From: Hofstenia miamia
Taxonomy: Eukaryota; Xenacoelomorpha; Acoela; Hofsteniidae
Length of the DNA stretch: 64,000 nucleotides
NCBI GenBank assembly: GCA_900660155.1
Contig: CABFPE010000047.1
Span: 1,128,682-1,192,681 of the forward strand
Direction of reading: 5' to 3'
This document shows, one piece after another, positions 12,090 through 24,143 of the stretch. The notes under the pieces are model-generated. The model had not been told where the DNA came from. It did not search any database and saw nothing but the letters and a program-made list of their open reading frames with translations. The position numbers and the translations under genes are program-made. Every line of letters starts with the position of its first letter. Position 1 is the stretch's first letter.

Positions 12090-15000
12090 CAAAATAATAA
12101 TAATAATAATAATAATAATAGTAATATTAATAAAAAAAAGTAATAATAATAAGAGTTAAAACAAATTTTTTGCATGAGTTAAAAACAATAACTATAAACT
12201 AACACACAAACAAATACAAACAAGCAAATATATATATATATATATTTTTTTTTACACAAAAATATAAATATGCACCTTACTTAAAGGGCTTAAAATTTAT
12301 ATAAATTGAGTCCATGTGCTTAATTCATTTCCAATTCCAATTAATGATTGCTTTTTCAGAAAAATTTCCTTTATTTTTTTCATAAAATGTTTAAAATATT
12401 TTTCAGTTATAATTTACACATTGAGATCATTCCACAATTTTGAACACATAAATGTAAATGAATAATGGCGATTGATATTGCTAAACTTAAAGGAATTGGA
12501 ACTATTAACATATTTATGCATTATGCAGAGCGATTGATATCTGATGTAATATAAAGGTGATAGTATCTTATACATTGATATTAAGTCTCTGAAGGATTGG
12601 TGTTTGAGGATATAATTAAGTGATCTCAAAGAGCATCTGTACATTTTTGATAATGATGTTCTATTTCTAGCAGTTTATGTTGAAAGAGAAAGCAGCAATA
12701 ACTAAATTCACTGATTACAAAAGAATTAATAAACTGTTTATGATATGAATTCCCTAGGTGCCGTAAATGATATAAAATTTAATTCCAGATGTCATTTTTC
12801 TTAATTTAAAAGACAAAAATTCATTAAATGTTAAATCTTGATCAATTGTTACTACTAAATAACACGCTGATTTACATTGCTCAATTACACTTTTATTTAT
12901 GTTAATTTTCATATTCTCAGAAATCTTTTGATGTTGGTTTGGTGGAAATATCATAAATTGAGTTTTATTTGCATTAATTTTTAATATATTATGATCAAAA
13001 TACGTAATCAGTGATTCAATGTCTAGTCAAAAACTTAGTAGCGTCAAATGGGTTTTTGGATGTTCTAATAATACATGTGTCATCAGTGTATTGGTAAATA
13101 GTTCCCTTTTAATGATCGAGGCATATCGTTTACATAGAGTGCAAATAAGATAGGCTCTAAAGTGTGCCTTGTGAAACTCCAAGATTTGTAGTTGTATAGT
13201 CTGAAAAAATTGCGTATAATTTTTCACGCTGTTTTTGATCGTTCAAAAATGCATTATAAGATGTATAGCTAAATGACTGAAGCCCTGTTCAAATCCATAG
13301 AATTGAATGCCTTACTAAGGTCTAGAAATGCAACAGCCGTAGAAAGATTGTTATTTAGATTATATTTTAAATTTTCAGTAATTGAGAGTATGGCATCAGT
13401 AGTGCTGAATTTCGTTCTGAATCCAAATTTATGCTCTGATAGAATTTTATTTAAATATTTATATATTTGGGCAGCAAAAATTTTTTCAAAATTTTAGAAA
13501 ATGGATGTGTTAGGCTTATTGGTCGGTAATTTAGTGGATCGAAAGGATCTCCTTTCTTATATAGTGGTGATATATACGAATATTTCAAAACTTCTGGAAA
13601 ATTATTGTCAATAATAAATTGATTGAAAGTTAACAGGATGTATTCTTTTAATATATAACATTATTTTTTATTATGAAATATGGTAGATTACTTGAACCAC
13701 AAGATTTTGTTGTGTCTAGTCCTTTGACTGATTTCATTAAATCATGAGAAGAAATTAAATTAAAATTAAGTTTAGAGTTTTGTTTCAGTTGGCATATACG
13801 TCTTGATATGTATCATGAGAATTAAAATGAAAATGTCCCATTATTGCAATAGTATCGTTTAAAATGTTTGTTATTTGTTTCTAATTTCCATAAAGTATAT
13901 TTTTAAAACGTGTTTCCTTAATGTTAGTCGATTAACTTTTATTTTTCCAATCGTTTGGCTCACAAAGTTTCATTTTCTATTTGATTTATTCATTTGTTCA
14001 AAATAATTCTTTATTTCAGCATCATAGTTCTTTTTGCGGTGCCTTTTGATCAATTGCTTTGCGCGTTCCTAATTAGTCCAATTAGTGGTGATTGGGTGGG
14101 ATTTTGCGAGTTCAAATAAGTAGTTTTTATTAATTACTTGCTGCCTGATTACATCGGTATCATACTGTTGATCAAAAGCAGCTTTCGAATTAATGTTAAT
14201 TACTTTGCGTTTGATTGGAGCGACTTTGTTTAATGCTTGAGTAATTTCCTGGGTAATGAATCTCAACATGTGGTCGCCTTTCGACAATGTGTAAAAATAA
14301 TGTGTAGAAATGTTCTTTAAGAGTTTTATAAAAGTGTTTTCATCAAAGTTATTAAAATCTCTGGAAAAATTACTTTTTTTGTTTTAACATCAAATTTGGA
14401 GTTTCGGATGTAAACACAAAGATTGTGATCACTAAATGATTCGAAAATGAAATTTAAGCGAGCGATTGCATTATCTGAAAAAATAATCTATCAAAATTGA
14501 ATGTCATGTTGGAGTGGACTTATTAATTATTTTAATATCAAAAATGTCACAAATGCTATCCAATTTGTGTGATTCATTAAGATTTAAGTTGTTAGCATTG
14601 AAATCCCCTAAACTACTTATGTATTTCTTTTCCAGAATTGCATTTTCAATTTCTGTAGACTTATAATCGTAAAAGTTGGAAAAACAGTTTTTATTTGGAT
14701 TGTAGCAAAAATTTAGTAGTTTGTTTCTGAACAATAATTTTTAGAATTTAGCTCAATCCAAAGCAACTCAAAAATTTCACTTTTTAATTTGAGATCACTT
14801 CTGTTTCGATTTCGTTGATTTTGGAATAATAATTAATAAGCCACCACCCCTTTCAAATCTATTTTGTAAGGAATTTCAAACAAACTAGGGTTTGGATTAT
14901 ATAATACATTTATATTGTCGTAGTCTTTTAGCCAGGTTTCAGTAAGTAAGTAAATTTCATCATCACCAATTTTGCTATAGATATTTAAAAATCCAGGGTG

Positions 15001-15150
15001 ATTTGTAAAAAGACTTCTAGCATTTACATAAATGAATTTGAAATTGTTTTTGTAGTTAGCCATAATATTTTCGATTTAATTATCAGTATATACTGGACCC
15101 TGATTAGTTTCTATATCACCTGAGAGTAAAATTGTTAATTTGATGATCTC
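12090..15150 (-). pseudogene. near full-length APE-type LINE, minus strand, inactivated, with (TAA)n 3' tail
   Basis: In minus-strand order: a 2A-like motif, GDIETNQGP (15094-15120); the endonuclease start FKFIYVNARSLF with LLTETWLKDYD (15063-14833); NFCYNPNKN and LGDFNANNLNLN (14734-14504); a linker (14287-14069); RT with HKFGFRTKFSTTDAI and FLDLSKAFNSMD (about 13500-13290); then the thumb and C-terminal part (12954-12414). The plus-strand end is an AAT-repeat tail at 12094-12121, followed by AAGAGTTAAAACAAATTTTTTGC, a terminus shared with copies at 28343 and 30790. Stops and frameshifts occur throughout. The (TAA)n tail recalls the I clade, but that clade call is tentative. Confidence 0.82.
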
Positions 15151-15429
15151 AGTTAGCTGAAAGATTATTAATTAATATATTTTTAGTGCACCATAATTTG
15201 ATGGATGTTTTTTTATAATATTTCGAATATTGTAGCTAAGTTTTAAGGATACAGATATTGTAATATCTAGTTGCCCTTTAAGTATAATCACAATGAAGTT
15301 TAAAAAGAAAAAGTAACAATAAATGAACCTGAAGAGCGCCATGTTTATTTTTGGAAGGTATGATGAGTATGTGACTTTTGCATAAGACGTGGGAGGAATG
15401 AATAATTATGTGATGAACAAAGAAATCTT

Positions 15430-16490
15430 TTAAGATTTGCGTCAAAAGCCTGATCCCTTGAGGAGAAAGGTGGATGCCATCATTAGCTAAGAGGTGGAAG
15501 CAACAGAACCAGTGGATGCAGAAGCAGCAATCAGGAAAAGGATGAATGAAGAAATTGATGAGAGAAGTATATTGCCAGTTCCAGGGGGAGTTAAGAAAAG
15601 CAAGTTAGTAGAGGCAGCAAGGGTCAATGAAGTTTTAGAGAGGATAGATGCTAGGAGTGTCACAGAAGTAAATAGCTTAGTATATGCATGTGGACGGGAG
15701 GTGATGACAAATGTAGGCATGGAGATGAAGAAAAAAAGACAACAAGAAGCTAAGGGAGACAGAAAGCCAGTATAGGAGAGAAGAATTGAGAACAAAGTGC
15801 AAAGATTAGGCAGCAAAAAGGGAAGATCAGCACAAGTAAGGCGGTACAGGACAGGTGCAGGGTACGTAAGGACAAGACTATAGAAACTGCCAAAGAGGAG
15901 CTTAAGCAGAGATTAGTTGCAGAAGTTGAGAAACTGAGAAAATATAGGACAAGGGCAAAGCAGGCAAGAGAATAGGAAGTTTGAGATGCAAGAAGGAAAA
16001 CTCTACAATGATTCAAGAGAAAAGGCTAAGCTAGAGCAGGTGAGGAGGCAGTAATGTTCTGGGAGAATATATGGGGAAGTGTGGGGCCAGAAATAAAGAA
16101 TGAGCAGATGCAGCAGGAGTTCAAACAAAGAGAAGTAGTAATCAAAACTGCAAAGCTGAAGGCCCCTAAAGAAAATGAGAAACTGGAAAGTACCACGCAG
16201 AGATGAGGTGCATGTGCATTGTCTGAAGAAGTTAACAAGTGTTCATTAGACTAGCAGTAGCATTGGAGGAGTGTGTCATGAGTGAGTGTCCAGAGTGGAT
16301 GGTAGTGGGGAAGACATTTCTGATACAGAAGGACCTTAAGAAAGGTAGTGAGGCAAGCAACTTCAGGCCAATAACATGTCTGCCAACAACGTGGAAAGTG
16401 CTAACTTCAGTGATTTCAAGTAGGCTGGCATGTTACTTAGAACAGAATAGGTTAATACCAGAGGGTGTAAGACAAAGATGAGAAGATGCA
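15430..16490 (+). pseudogene. R4/Dong (R2-group) type LINE fragment: pre-RT region and first RT blocks
   Basis: An open stretch at 15494-15775 is Glu/Lys-rich (for example AEAAIRKRMNEEIDERSIL and VNEVLERIDARSVTEVN). It is followed by decayed basic sequence and then 16239-16481 with VGKTFLIQKDLKKGSEASNF and FRPITCLPTTWKVLTSVIS. The latter is the RT start of R2/R4-group elements (usual form NYRPITCLPTxYKxLTxII). Stop codons separate the parts. The sequence breaks off after EQNRLIPEGVRQR, before the catalytic YADD block. Base composition is visibly richer in G than the neighbours. The REL endonuclease C-terminus is absent here but is seen at 29.2 and 30.6 kb. Confidence 0.78.
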
Positions 16491-17389
16491 AAGATCAGTT
16501 GTTAATATGTATAGATGTCAAGTATCCAGCAAGTGTTCCATTTTTTTCTACCCTTTCTAGTTGACCATCAGAATTCTGCACAAATTAAAACTATTTGTTT
16601 TGGTCCCCAACATCATGTAAGAGTGCTAACAAACTTTCAAGAGTAGCTTTCTATGCAGACTACCCACACTACCCAAAATTTCAGTCTTTTATATTTACAT
16701 AAATTTAAATTATTGCAGAAATTCTGTATGTGAGGGTGCATATTCATACCTTGTAAAGTGTACCTTATATTTCCATTGTAGCTACACATGCATATATTGA
16801 GAAATTTTATTGTTAGAAAGGATGACATTATGATGTAAGAGCTTATACTTAGTCAAACTCAAATAATCACTTGGATACTCTCCCTGATGCAAAGCAAATA
16901 AGTCAAAATTTGTATTAATAATGTATCTGTGTTCTATTTGTAATTTTTACAGTTAGGCTACACCAGTACATGATTTATGTCCAAATGTTTGCATTGCATT
17001 CCTTTAAAGCCTGTATTTTTGTTGTCAACTTATTCAAGTGGTAATCATTTGCAACTACTCAAAGCATACTGATGGGTCAGAATTGATGAGAGAAATGAGC
17101 AAGATCATGTGACTCAAAACATCCAAGCACATCAGAGAATCCCACTGACTAAATATTCATTCCTACAACATGCACACACACATACATAGTCAGCTACAGC
17201 CATGATGTAGAAATCATGATCATGATACATTTCTCTGTGCCCAGTGAGTTTTGTTACAGCATGACCCTGAAGAGTGGAAATAAATATTCGAAAAATGAAG
17301 TGTCAAAGTAATCTAGACAGTGCTTCTCACTATGATAATTGTTTATTACTTGTGTATGACTTGCAATGGCAGTGCAGTGATTAATCATT
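16491..17389. other. no recognised feature
   Basis: AT-rich DNA between the R4-like and piggyBac remnants. A minus-strand ORF at 16637-16828 has no motif. I see no gene. Confidence 0.4.
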
Positions 17390-18775
17390 CCTCTTCACAG
17401 AGTTCTTGATATTCTTTTAGAAGACCTGAATGATGATGTGTACAAAAGCAATGACAATCAACTATTAGCTGACATTGATAACAACAATGTTGCTGATTTC
17501 AATCAAGATCAGGATGAGCTAGAAAGCAAGAACATTAATGGGATGGAAGAACATTATGGACACATTTCCATCTACTTCATGAGATGATCACCTGACAATT
17601 GTGTGTGTGAATAATGTGTTGTGAATTCATCACATGAATACATCCAATGTCACCATATAATGAAGTAATCAATCTGTGTATTAGATTACATCTGTCTTCT
17701 GGAGTGAACAATCAAAGATACACTAATGTGAAGTGCTTGTTGGATCCAAAAAGGAGCAGCCCATTTTTTAGAGTGACAATGACACATGAGAGATTTGAGG
17801 AAATTTGATAAACAGACAAGCTATGAAGGAAATAGTGGGATAGACTTTCATCAGTCTCCTACTTTCTTAAGAGGAAAATGAAAGAATTTCAAAACATTTG
17901 ACAACTGATGCACAACTGCTTTGCTTTGATGGCCACATCATATTTTGACAGTAAATTCTGAATAAACCTGAAAAATACAGTATAAATATCATATGGCTGG
18001 TAGACAATGAAATGATGTATGCAATAAACTGATTGGTGTATCTTGGTAAAAGTACATTTCACAAGATGCTATTCAAAAATATTCAAACCAAACATGACTG
18101 TACAACAATTATTACTTGCAAAACCAATATTCAATCAAGGGTTCACTTTGATTCCTCTGATTGATCTCTTCCATGAGAGAAAAACAACTCTAATTGGAAT
18201 GGTTTAACATAATGCACAAGAAGCATTGCACAGAATATTTACTCTGACAATGCAACTTTTGTATCTTATAAAGACAAAAAATCATGACCTAATTGGTTGC
18301 TGACAACTCAACATCAACAAACAAATGAGGGAACTGTAAGCTAGAGATTGTTGAGTACTAAAATAATACAAAATCTGCAGTTGACAATATGGACCATCAG
18401 CTGCCCTTGACTTCATTGTAAAGGAAATCTCTTTGGTTGACCTATTAATTTATTTTCAATTTGATTTACATCACCCTTTAGAATTCATGCATTGTATTTC
18501 CTCACACTTCTGATGGGGCTCAGGCAAAAGGATAAAGTCAAGAGTTGATTTCATTGATCTACTTATAGAATCACTATGTTTACTAATGATGCAGAAATGA
18601 GTTCAGTTCAGGATGACAAGAGACATCATGTTGGCACTGGAATTGTTCAACATTCTCCAAAATTAGGAAATGATAACAAGTACACAGTTCATTGTGCAAT
18701 CTGCAGTGGTATCTTGCAAATCACATAGATCATTCAAACATCACAAATGGTAAAACTTGATTATGTCTATGCATG
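17390..18775 (+). pseudogene. piggyBac-family transposase pseudogene (PGBD4-like)
   Basis: Blocks in transposase order across three plus-strand frames: MTHERFEEI and DKLW (about 17780-17825; the family has MTxxRFExILRxL...DKLW); an STDEQL-like block as TTDAQLLCFDGHIIF (about 17905); LNKPEKYSINIIWLVDNEMM with INxLVYLGKSTF (about 17960-18060; the family has NKPxKYGIKxWxLVD...NxxxYLGK); HERKTTLIGMV (about 18173); and EYYNNTKSAVDNMDHQ (about 18350; the family has EFYNKTKxGVDxMDQ). The C-terminal Cys-rich end HCAICSGI is at about 18690. Many stops and small frameshifts mean it is long dead. The N-terminal acidic leader is at 17400-17570. Confidence 0.82.
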
Positions 18776-19199
18776 TACCTTTTGCAGTCAATTCCATTAA
18801 TACCAGCAAATTATTGTATTTTTCTTTCTATATATGTATATATATACAGTATGTAGGCATGTTTTAGAATCCCCACTTGTTAGAGATTGACCATAATTAG
18901 CTTTAACTATTACTTTTCTTAGTCAATTTGTGTTTCTCTGTGACTAGTGAGATTCCAAAATAATCCTGCTATCCAATTTATTGCAATTATTTGAGATATT
19001 AATTACAATTGCAACTCCAATGCTTTGTAATAAGTAACTAACTTCCATTTAGATCATTGACAGCAATAGATGACAGGGTTGAAACCTGAAAGTGAACCAT
19101 GAAATCAAGAAGGATTGGTATCCAGAAGAGATCACCAGTTACTACATAAATGGCTATTACTCAAAAAGCAATCTCAATTGTGGTATTTATGACATGTGC
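18776..19199. other. no recognised feature
   Basis: AT-rich DNA with a short TA-rich run at about 18828-18847. Nothing else is supported. Confidence 0.4.
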
Positions 19200-19820
19200 T
19201 GAGATGCATCCCAATGTTGCTAACCTTTAATGAATTTGAACATTGATTGCTCTTGTTATCAGAAACACCAATAAATTAATTTAGTTGAGGGTCCACAATT
19301 GATTGGTACAAATTGTAACATCATTAATAGGGTGCTCATAGGCACCTCATATGTGTAATAAATCTTATTATTTTTAATAACATACATGAATTTGGAAATA
19401 AAAAAGATTGTTAGCCTATGGTCAGCTATCCAGCTGTTTGATGACATAAATTATAAAATGAATAGAATTGATAGGAAAGCTAAACAAAGAAAAACTCCTA
19501 TTCATACACCTATCCTATAGACACACTTTCTGAACAATGCATAACACTAATGCAGAAGCTGATATAAATTGCTGAATGCTGGAAAGCAGTCACCTGAAGG
19601 CTGGTAAATACAACCTTGGGAACCCTGAAACCTACTCATATGCCATTTGCATTATGTAATCAAAGCAAATATAAATCTAAGCAATTTATTTAATCAAATT
19701 TCTAAACTTGTTTACAGTTCTTATTGTAATTAATTACAACAAAACAACATGTACCTGTCTATAGTTAATATCATAATTTAATTTGTAATTTTTTGCTGCT
19801 AGTTTACACAATGTGTTATT
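19200..19820. repeat. diverged copy of the 4.4-5.9 kb LTR-like repeat
   Basis: It parallels the 4.4-5.9 kb block in the same orientation and order. ATTGATTGCTCTTGTTATCA (about 19244) matches ATTGATTGTTCTTGTTATCA (about 4664). GATAGGAAAGCTAAACAAAG and CTCCTATTCATACACCTA (about 19470-19515) match GATAGGAAAGCTAATACGAG and CCCCTATTCCTACACCTA (about 5196-5237). The following acquired differences look like old point decay and CpG loss. Confidence 0.5.
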
Positions 19821-19834
19821 AATTTGGCTAAGCA

Positions 19835-20325
19835 TTTTTGGTTACCCATTTTTGTAAATTCTTTTCAATGGGTTGGTACTATTTATCAACATATGAAATC
19901 TTGAAACCAGCATAGGAAACCTTGAGATCAACATAGCAAATCATTATGACAATATGAACAAAAATTTAGCATGAATGAGGTATGAAGATTAATAGCATTA
20001 GATTGGTCATTTAAAATTTTCTCATGGGCACATTGAAATATTTATCTGAGTTTTTTTATGAAATCAAGTATAGGATATTAGCATTTAGTCTAGATTACAA
20101 TTTAATGAACAACTGCTAAAAACTAAATTTTGATGTCTCTTTTGATATAATTGATACGTATACCTTATTTATGCTAAATTTTTGTTCATATTGTCATAAT
20201 AATTTGCTATGTTGATCTCAAGGTTCCCTATGTCAGTTTCAAGATTTCATATGTTGATAAAAAGTACCAACATTTTTACTCAGAGGCACTAATACCATAT
20301 TACTGCTTAGTTTACAAAAATGGTT
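19835..20325. repeat. inverted-repeat (fold-back/MITE-like) element
   Basis: The left arm (about 19872-19985) and right arm (about 20157-20271) are near-perfect reverse complements. Both read GTTGGTACT(A/T)TTTATCAACA, then ATGAAATCTTGAAAC, AACCTTGAGATCAACATAGC and ACAATATGAACAAAAATTTAG, and differ by only a few bases. A weaker match continues outward (ACCCATTTTTGTAAATTC versus AACCATTTTTGTAAACTAAG). The spacer is about 170 bases of AT-rich DNA with no coding frame. It is probably a non-autonomous DNA element. No target duplication was identified. Confidence 0.75.
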
Positions 20326-21540
20326 ATTTGATATAAAAGCATAATCACAAACTATTAATCAACTTAGAATCAAAAAATTTTTAATTTCTTTGTTTCCTTT
20401 TTTTATCATATCTTGTTGATTATGCCACAATGTACATGATGTACATGGTAAGCATTTCTATGTATTTATAAAATACTATGATAACTACATTCAGCATGTT
20501 TCCATTTCATTTAGACTACTGAAATTGCTGTCCTCTTGACAATTTCATAGTGTAGACCACAATAAGCTTATAGGCCTAATTGATCAAAATATTCTGATGA
20601 AATTATTTGACATTTACTGTATTTTCAGAGTGCTAAGTCATTCATCACACAGTAGTGACCACTATGTTCATGTAATTTGATCTTGTAAATGTACATACTT
20701 TGGCAAATTGCATTTGACTTGCTTTACATCTTGACTAGGTTGGAAGGTGTTGATTCTTATATTTTTTCAAGAGCAATGACAAATTTGGCTTTCAAGTTTT
20801 TCACCTTTCTTACTACACATCATCATTGTATATTTTCCTTTTTGATATTTCTGCTTCTGAATTATCTCATCTGACATTATTCATTCCTTCACAGTTACTT
20901 TACTTTTCTGCAGAACTAAGTGGAATTTTATACTTGAAATTAAATTTTACAATGTATTTTAACAAAATGTATTTATTAGGATGTACAATTAATAAAAATT
21001 TTTGCAAAAATATCTGGCTACTACCAAGACTGAATTAAAAACTCAGTCAATATGAATAAAAAAATTACGCAATCCAAACTATTTAGAAAATAGAAATAAA
21101 CAAAACTAATTTAATATTGCAAATGCCAGAAGTAAAAAATTGCTAAGTGAATTCAAAATCATTTCCCTTACAAATGTAAATGATCAATCAATGCTAATTT
21201 GATTTCATTTATGATAATTTTTTTGAACTATGTTTGATTACATGACCCAATGAACAATTGAAATTTCATTATCATGCATCACAAATTATTTTCTTTAATT
21301 TTAATGGAATTATTCTGTCAAAGATATCAATATTTGGGTATAGGATAGGCTACTAATCCTAAAGCAAAATAGCATAAGTCATATATGAATTTTCTTAGAG
21401 CAACACCATGCTATGGTATATATCTATTAAATTATGTGAAATTTTTGAAATTCTGTAATTGGTAACTTGGTGTTCACAGATCAAAGAAAAATGAATTTCA
21501 AAAAATTATAGTTTTTCTACTTGATGAGCCTAGCAAAGAG
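20326..21540. other. AT-rich sequence without recognised gene
   Basis: Two overlapping plus-strand ORFs at 20689-21038 are hydrophobic and AT-driven and have no motif. I see no gene. Confidence 0.4.
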
Positions 21541-21745
21541 TTACAATTGACACATTTCAATGGAAAAATAAATCTTTATTGAATTAGTGGCATTCATGTG
21601 AACAGTAAAAATGAAATGCTGTGACTGCTTGACCAGTACTAGTTTCAAAAAACCTGAGAAAATTTTATTATCTCTTCTCATGATTGTGCCTTGAAACTGC
21701 AGTGGAACCTTGCACAAAACAGGACCTTGGCCTGTACAAATCTTT
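21541..21745 (-). CDS. candidate C-terminal exon, unrecognised
   Basis: A minus-strand acceptor, CCCTTGTTGTAG, precedes 21745. The exon needs two bases from an upstream exon, then reads KICTGQGPVLCKVPLQFQGT, continues with a mixed polar and hydrophobic stretch (a Lys/Val/Leu-rich FLKLVLVKQ, one NAT sequon) and ends with a stop at 21541. The Cys pair and sequon suggest an extracellular protein. It lies downstream of the 22.3-22.7 kb candidate on the same strand, but the donor phases I can see there do not fit, so at least one more exon would be needed. Confidence 0.25.
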
Positions 21746-22254
21746 CTACAACAAGGGAAAGGATATATCAACATTAATTACTTTACATTGCAATCAATTC
21801 AATTAATGAGAGTGATACCCAAATTGTTATAAGAAACAATACTGCAAATTTTCAAGTATAACACAAGAGAATTTTGATTTTTTAGGTGCAGTTTTTGCAC
21901 AATTAAGCTTTCTCAACGAGTCTGTAAAACAAGTACCAATTAAGCCTTTACAACAACTCAGACTCAATTCAATGTTGAGAAAAAATGAAAAAAAATTGGG
22001 AAATTTTTTGTGTGTTTAATTATTGGGCAATATTTAGCATTCAAAATATTCACCCCAATTTATACATTGCATATGCTTAAACTTCCAGTTTAGAACACTC
22101 ATTGTATTACATTGAAACAAATCATTTCCTTAAAATGTTAGATATTTGATTATTAATTTGTAAATTCAAAATTCCAATATGTTTGAAGAAATGATAAATA
22201 ATAAACAAATGATTAATATTTGCATTAGTTGGTTATATATATTACTTAATTAAT

Positions 22255-22710
22255 TTAGTTATAATGCATTATTAGAAGAAAATTACATTCTGTGAAAGAA
22301 ATTGAGCAAGGAAATACTTCAAGAGGCATCACTACTACTGCAACATTTGTAATTGTAGTTGTGCTTTCATAAAATTCTTCAATTGCTGTTGCATTAATGG
22401 CTCCATTCTTTGAAGGTATCTTTTGATAAACTCCAGTAGCATTATGTCCAAATTTACTATTGTCCCCCTCAAAAACGGAATTAACCTGACATCCAATTAG
22501 CACATGGGACATTTCAGTAAAATTATATTTGATTTCTGGATACTAAATATCAATTTATTGATGAACAATTTATCAAGGCTCACTATTGTATTCATAAATA
22601 ATTCAATTTGTGTAGAAGCTATTCCAATAGCAGTCGAACTGGAAAGGTAAGGAATTAAAGTCTCTTGAAAATTCAGTAATACAGTTGTGTTTCCACAAAT
22701 ATCTAAAATA
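22255..22710 (-). CDS. candidate extracellular-protein gene fragment, two exons with a 41-bp intron
   Basis: Exon A (22710-22584) follows the acceptor TTTATTACAG and encodes 42 residues starting ILDICGNTTVLLNFQETLIP. It ends at the donor ATA|GTGAGC. Exon B begins at 22542 after ATATTTAG and continues in the same phase with YPEIKYNFTEMSHVLIGCQV, three N-glycosylation sequons (NFT, NAT, NAT) and several Cys. The frame closes by 22255. The 41-base spacer carries a stop and is not a multiple of three, so splicing is required to join the frames. I do not recognise the domain. Cys and sequon density suggest a secreted or membrane ectodomain. Upstream and downstream exons are not identified. Confidence 0.38.
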
Positions 22711-23592
22711 CTGTAATAAATCTAAGAACTACAAAAATCAATTATAGCAATTATAACCATTTTTGTCACAAGATGTTTTTTGTATATCGACTATACCAAT
22801 GAATTTATTCGTTAACAAACCTGGCTAATGTATTCCTAAGAGCCCTTTTATTTAACAACATATATTAAATTTTGAAATTTAGAAAAAACAGTAGTTTCAT
22901 ATTATAATTGAACATGAAGTATTGAACATTTTGACAAAATTGTTGAGAAAAGCCCTATAAGCAGAGAATATGTGAGTGAAATATCTTCCAATTTTGACAC
23001 TATGCTTCCCATTCTGTCAAAGTATAATCTGCAAAGCCCCAATAATCTGCCAAAAAGCTATAACTTAAAAAGTAGTGGAGTCGAATCACAGTGGCAAATA
23101 GCGTAAATTTATTAGATTACTACACTAAAATATTGATTCGAATTAGGATTTCCCATAGCAGTTTTTTGATTTTTAGATATTATAAATATTTGAAACAAAT
23201 ACTATTTAAAGTTATTAAAATTTTCTGGTTAAAAAGAATATCAATATCTTCATATGGCAAATGCATAGAAATAACAAAATAAGAATGCAATTAGCGGTCT
23301 AATAATTTCTTGAATGAATTAATATATTTTTTTCTAATATTTAGTTTTTGAGTGTACAGCTCTATTTAACTTAAACTAGAGCACACCAAAATCATGAACA
23401 AATAAGCTGATAGATTAAAAATAAATCGTATTAATAATTACAAATTTCATATAAATCAAAATAATTGTTTCAGAAAATTTAAACCAAATAGTATATCATT
23501 GTTATTAAGTACTGTTGAATGTTTGAGGCGATTTCTGAATGATTTAGAAGATATGAAGTTTAAATAATTTATATGATTCAATTTTGCATTTT

Positions 23593-23594
<2 letters not shown>
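22711..23594. other. no recognised feature
   Basis: AT-rich DNA. A plus-strand ORF at 23091-23282 has no motif. No gene is supported. Confidence 0.4.
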
Positions 23595-23628
<34 letters not shown>

Positions 23629-23633
23629 NCGAA

Positions 23634-23690
23634 AATTTTAATTGAGAGTACTTTCGGTACTTACTGTACCATCGTCAGTAAAAAACAAAA
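23634..23690 (-). ncRNA. candidate hammerhead-ribozyme-like motif in left arm
   Basis: On the minus strand the arm reads CTGACGA (23678-23672), then a stem-forming GGTAC...GTACC pair, then GAAA (23655-23652), then GTACTC. This gives the order CUGANGA - stem II - GAAA - short stem III - UH cleavage site expected of a minimal type I hammerhead, the kind reported in Penelope-like terminal repeats. One extra T separates CTGACGA from stem II, and stem I is weak in this copy (a G next to the core is missing relative to the right arm). Activity is not implied. Confidence 0.35.
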
Positions 23691-24067
23691 ATTATTTGAT
23701 GGTAAAATATAAATCTACAAATCATTAATTAATTAAAACCTTTGGTTTCATCAATTGCTTATAAATATAATTGTCAGAAGTGTGACAGCTTCTACATTGG
23801 TGAAACCAAAATACATTTGAAGACACGAATTCAAGAACATCTCTATGGACACTTACAATCCGAAAGTTAGATGCACTCAAAAATACATAAAGCATCAACA
23901 TCTGACTTTAATGTTTTAATGAAACCAGATCACCAAGATCGCAGAATCAATTTACATTAAGGAAGAGAAACCTAATTTAAATACTAAATGTCATCAAACT
24001 CTTCACTTGTTTCAGTTTAAGTAATTAATTATTTGTAAATTTATATTTTACCACCAAATAATTTAGG

Positions 24068-24120
24068 TTTTTTGACTAACGATGGCACAGTAAGTTACGA
24101 AAGTACTCTCAATTAAAACA
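24068..24120 (+). ncRNA. candidate hammerhead-ribozyme-like motif in right arm (core mutated)
   Basis: The plus strand reads TTGA, then CTAACGA (24076-24082; the expected core is CUGANGA, so one key base is changed), then a GG(C)AC...GTTAC stem, GAAA (24099-24102), GTAC, TC and TCAATTAAAA. TTGA before the core can pair with TCAA after the cleavage position as stem I, and TTTT with AAAA beyond a small loop. The left arm has the correct core but a damaged stem I. The two together suggest an ancestor with both features. Confidence 0.32.
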
Positions 24121-24143
24121 ATCAAAATTTTCGTTGTTTTTTC

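Noticed and set aside
13273-13497. Plus-strand ORF of 74 codons
   Set aside because: Antisense shadow of the LINE RT block containing FLDLSKAFNSMD on the minus strand.
15487-16238. Minus-strand ORFs (15816-15487, 16016-15750, 16238-16026) of Leu/Ser/Phe-rich type
   Set aside because: They are antisense shadows of the plus-strand R4-like reading.
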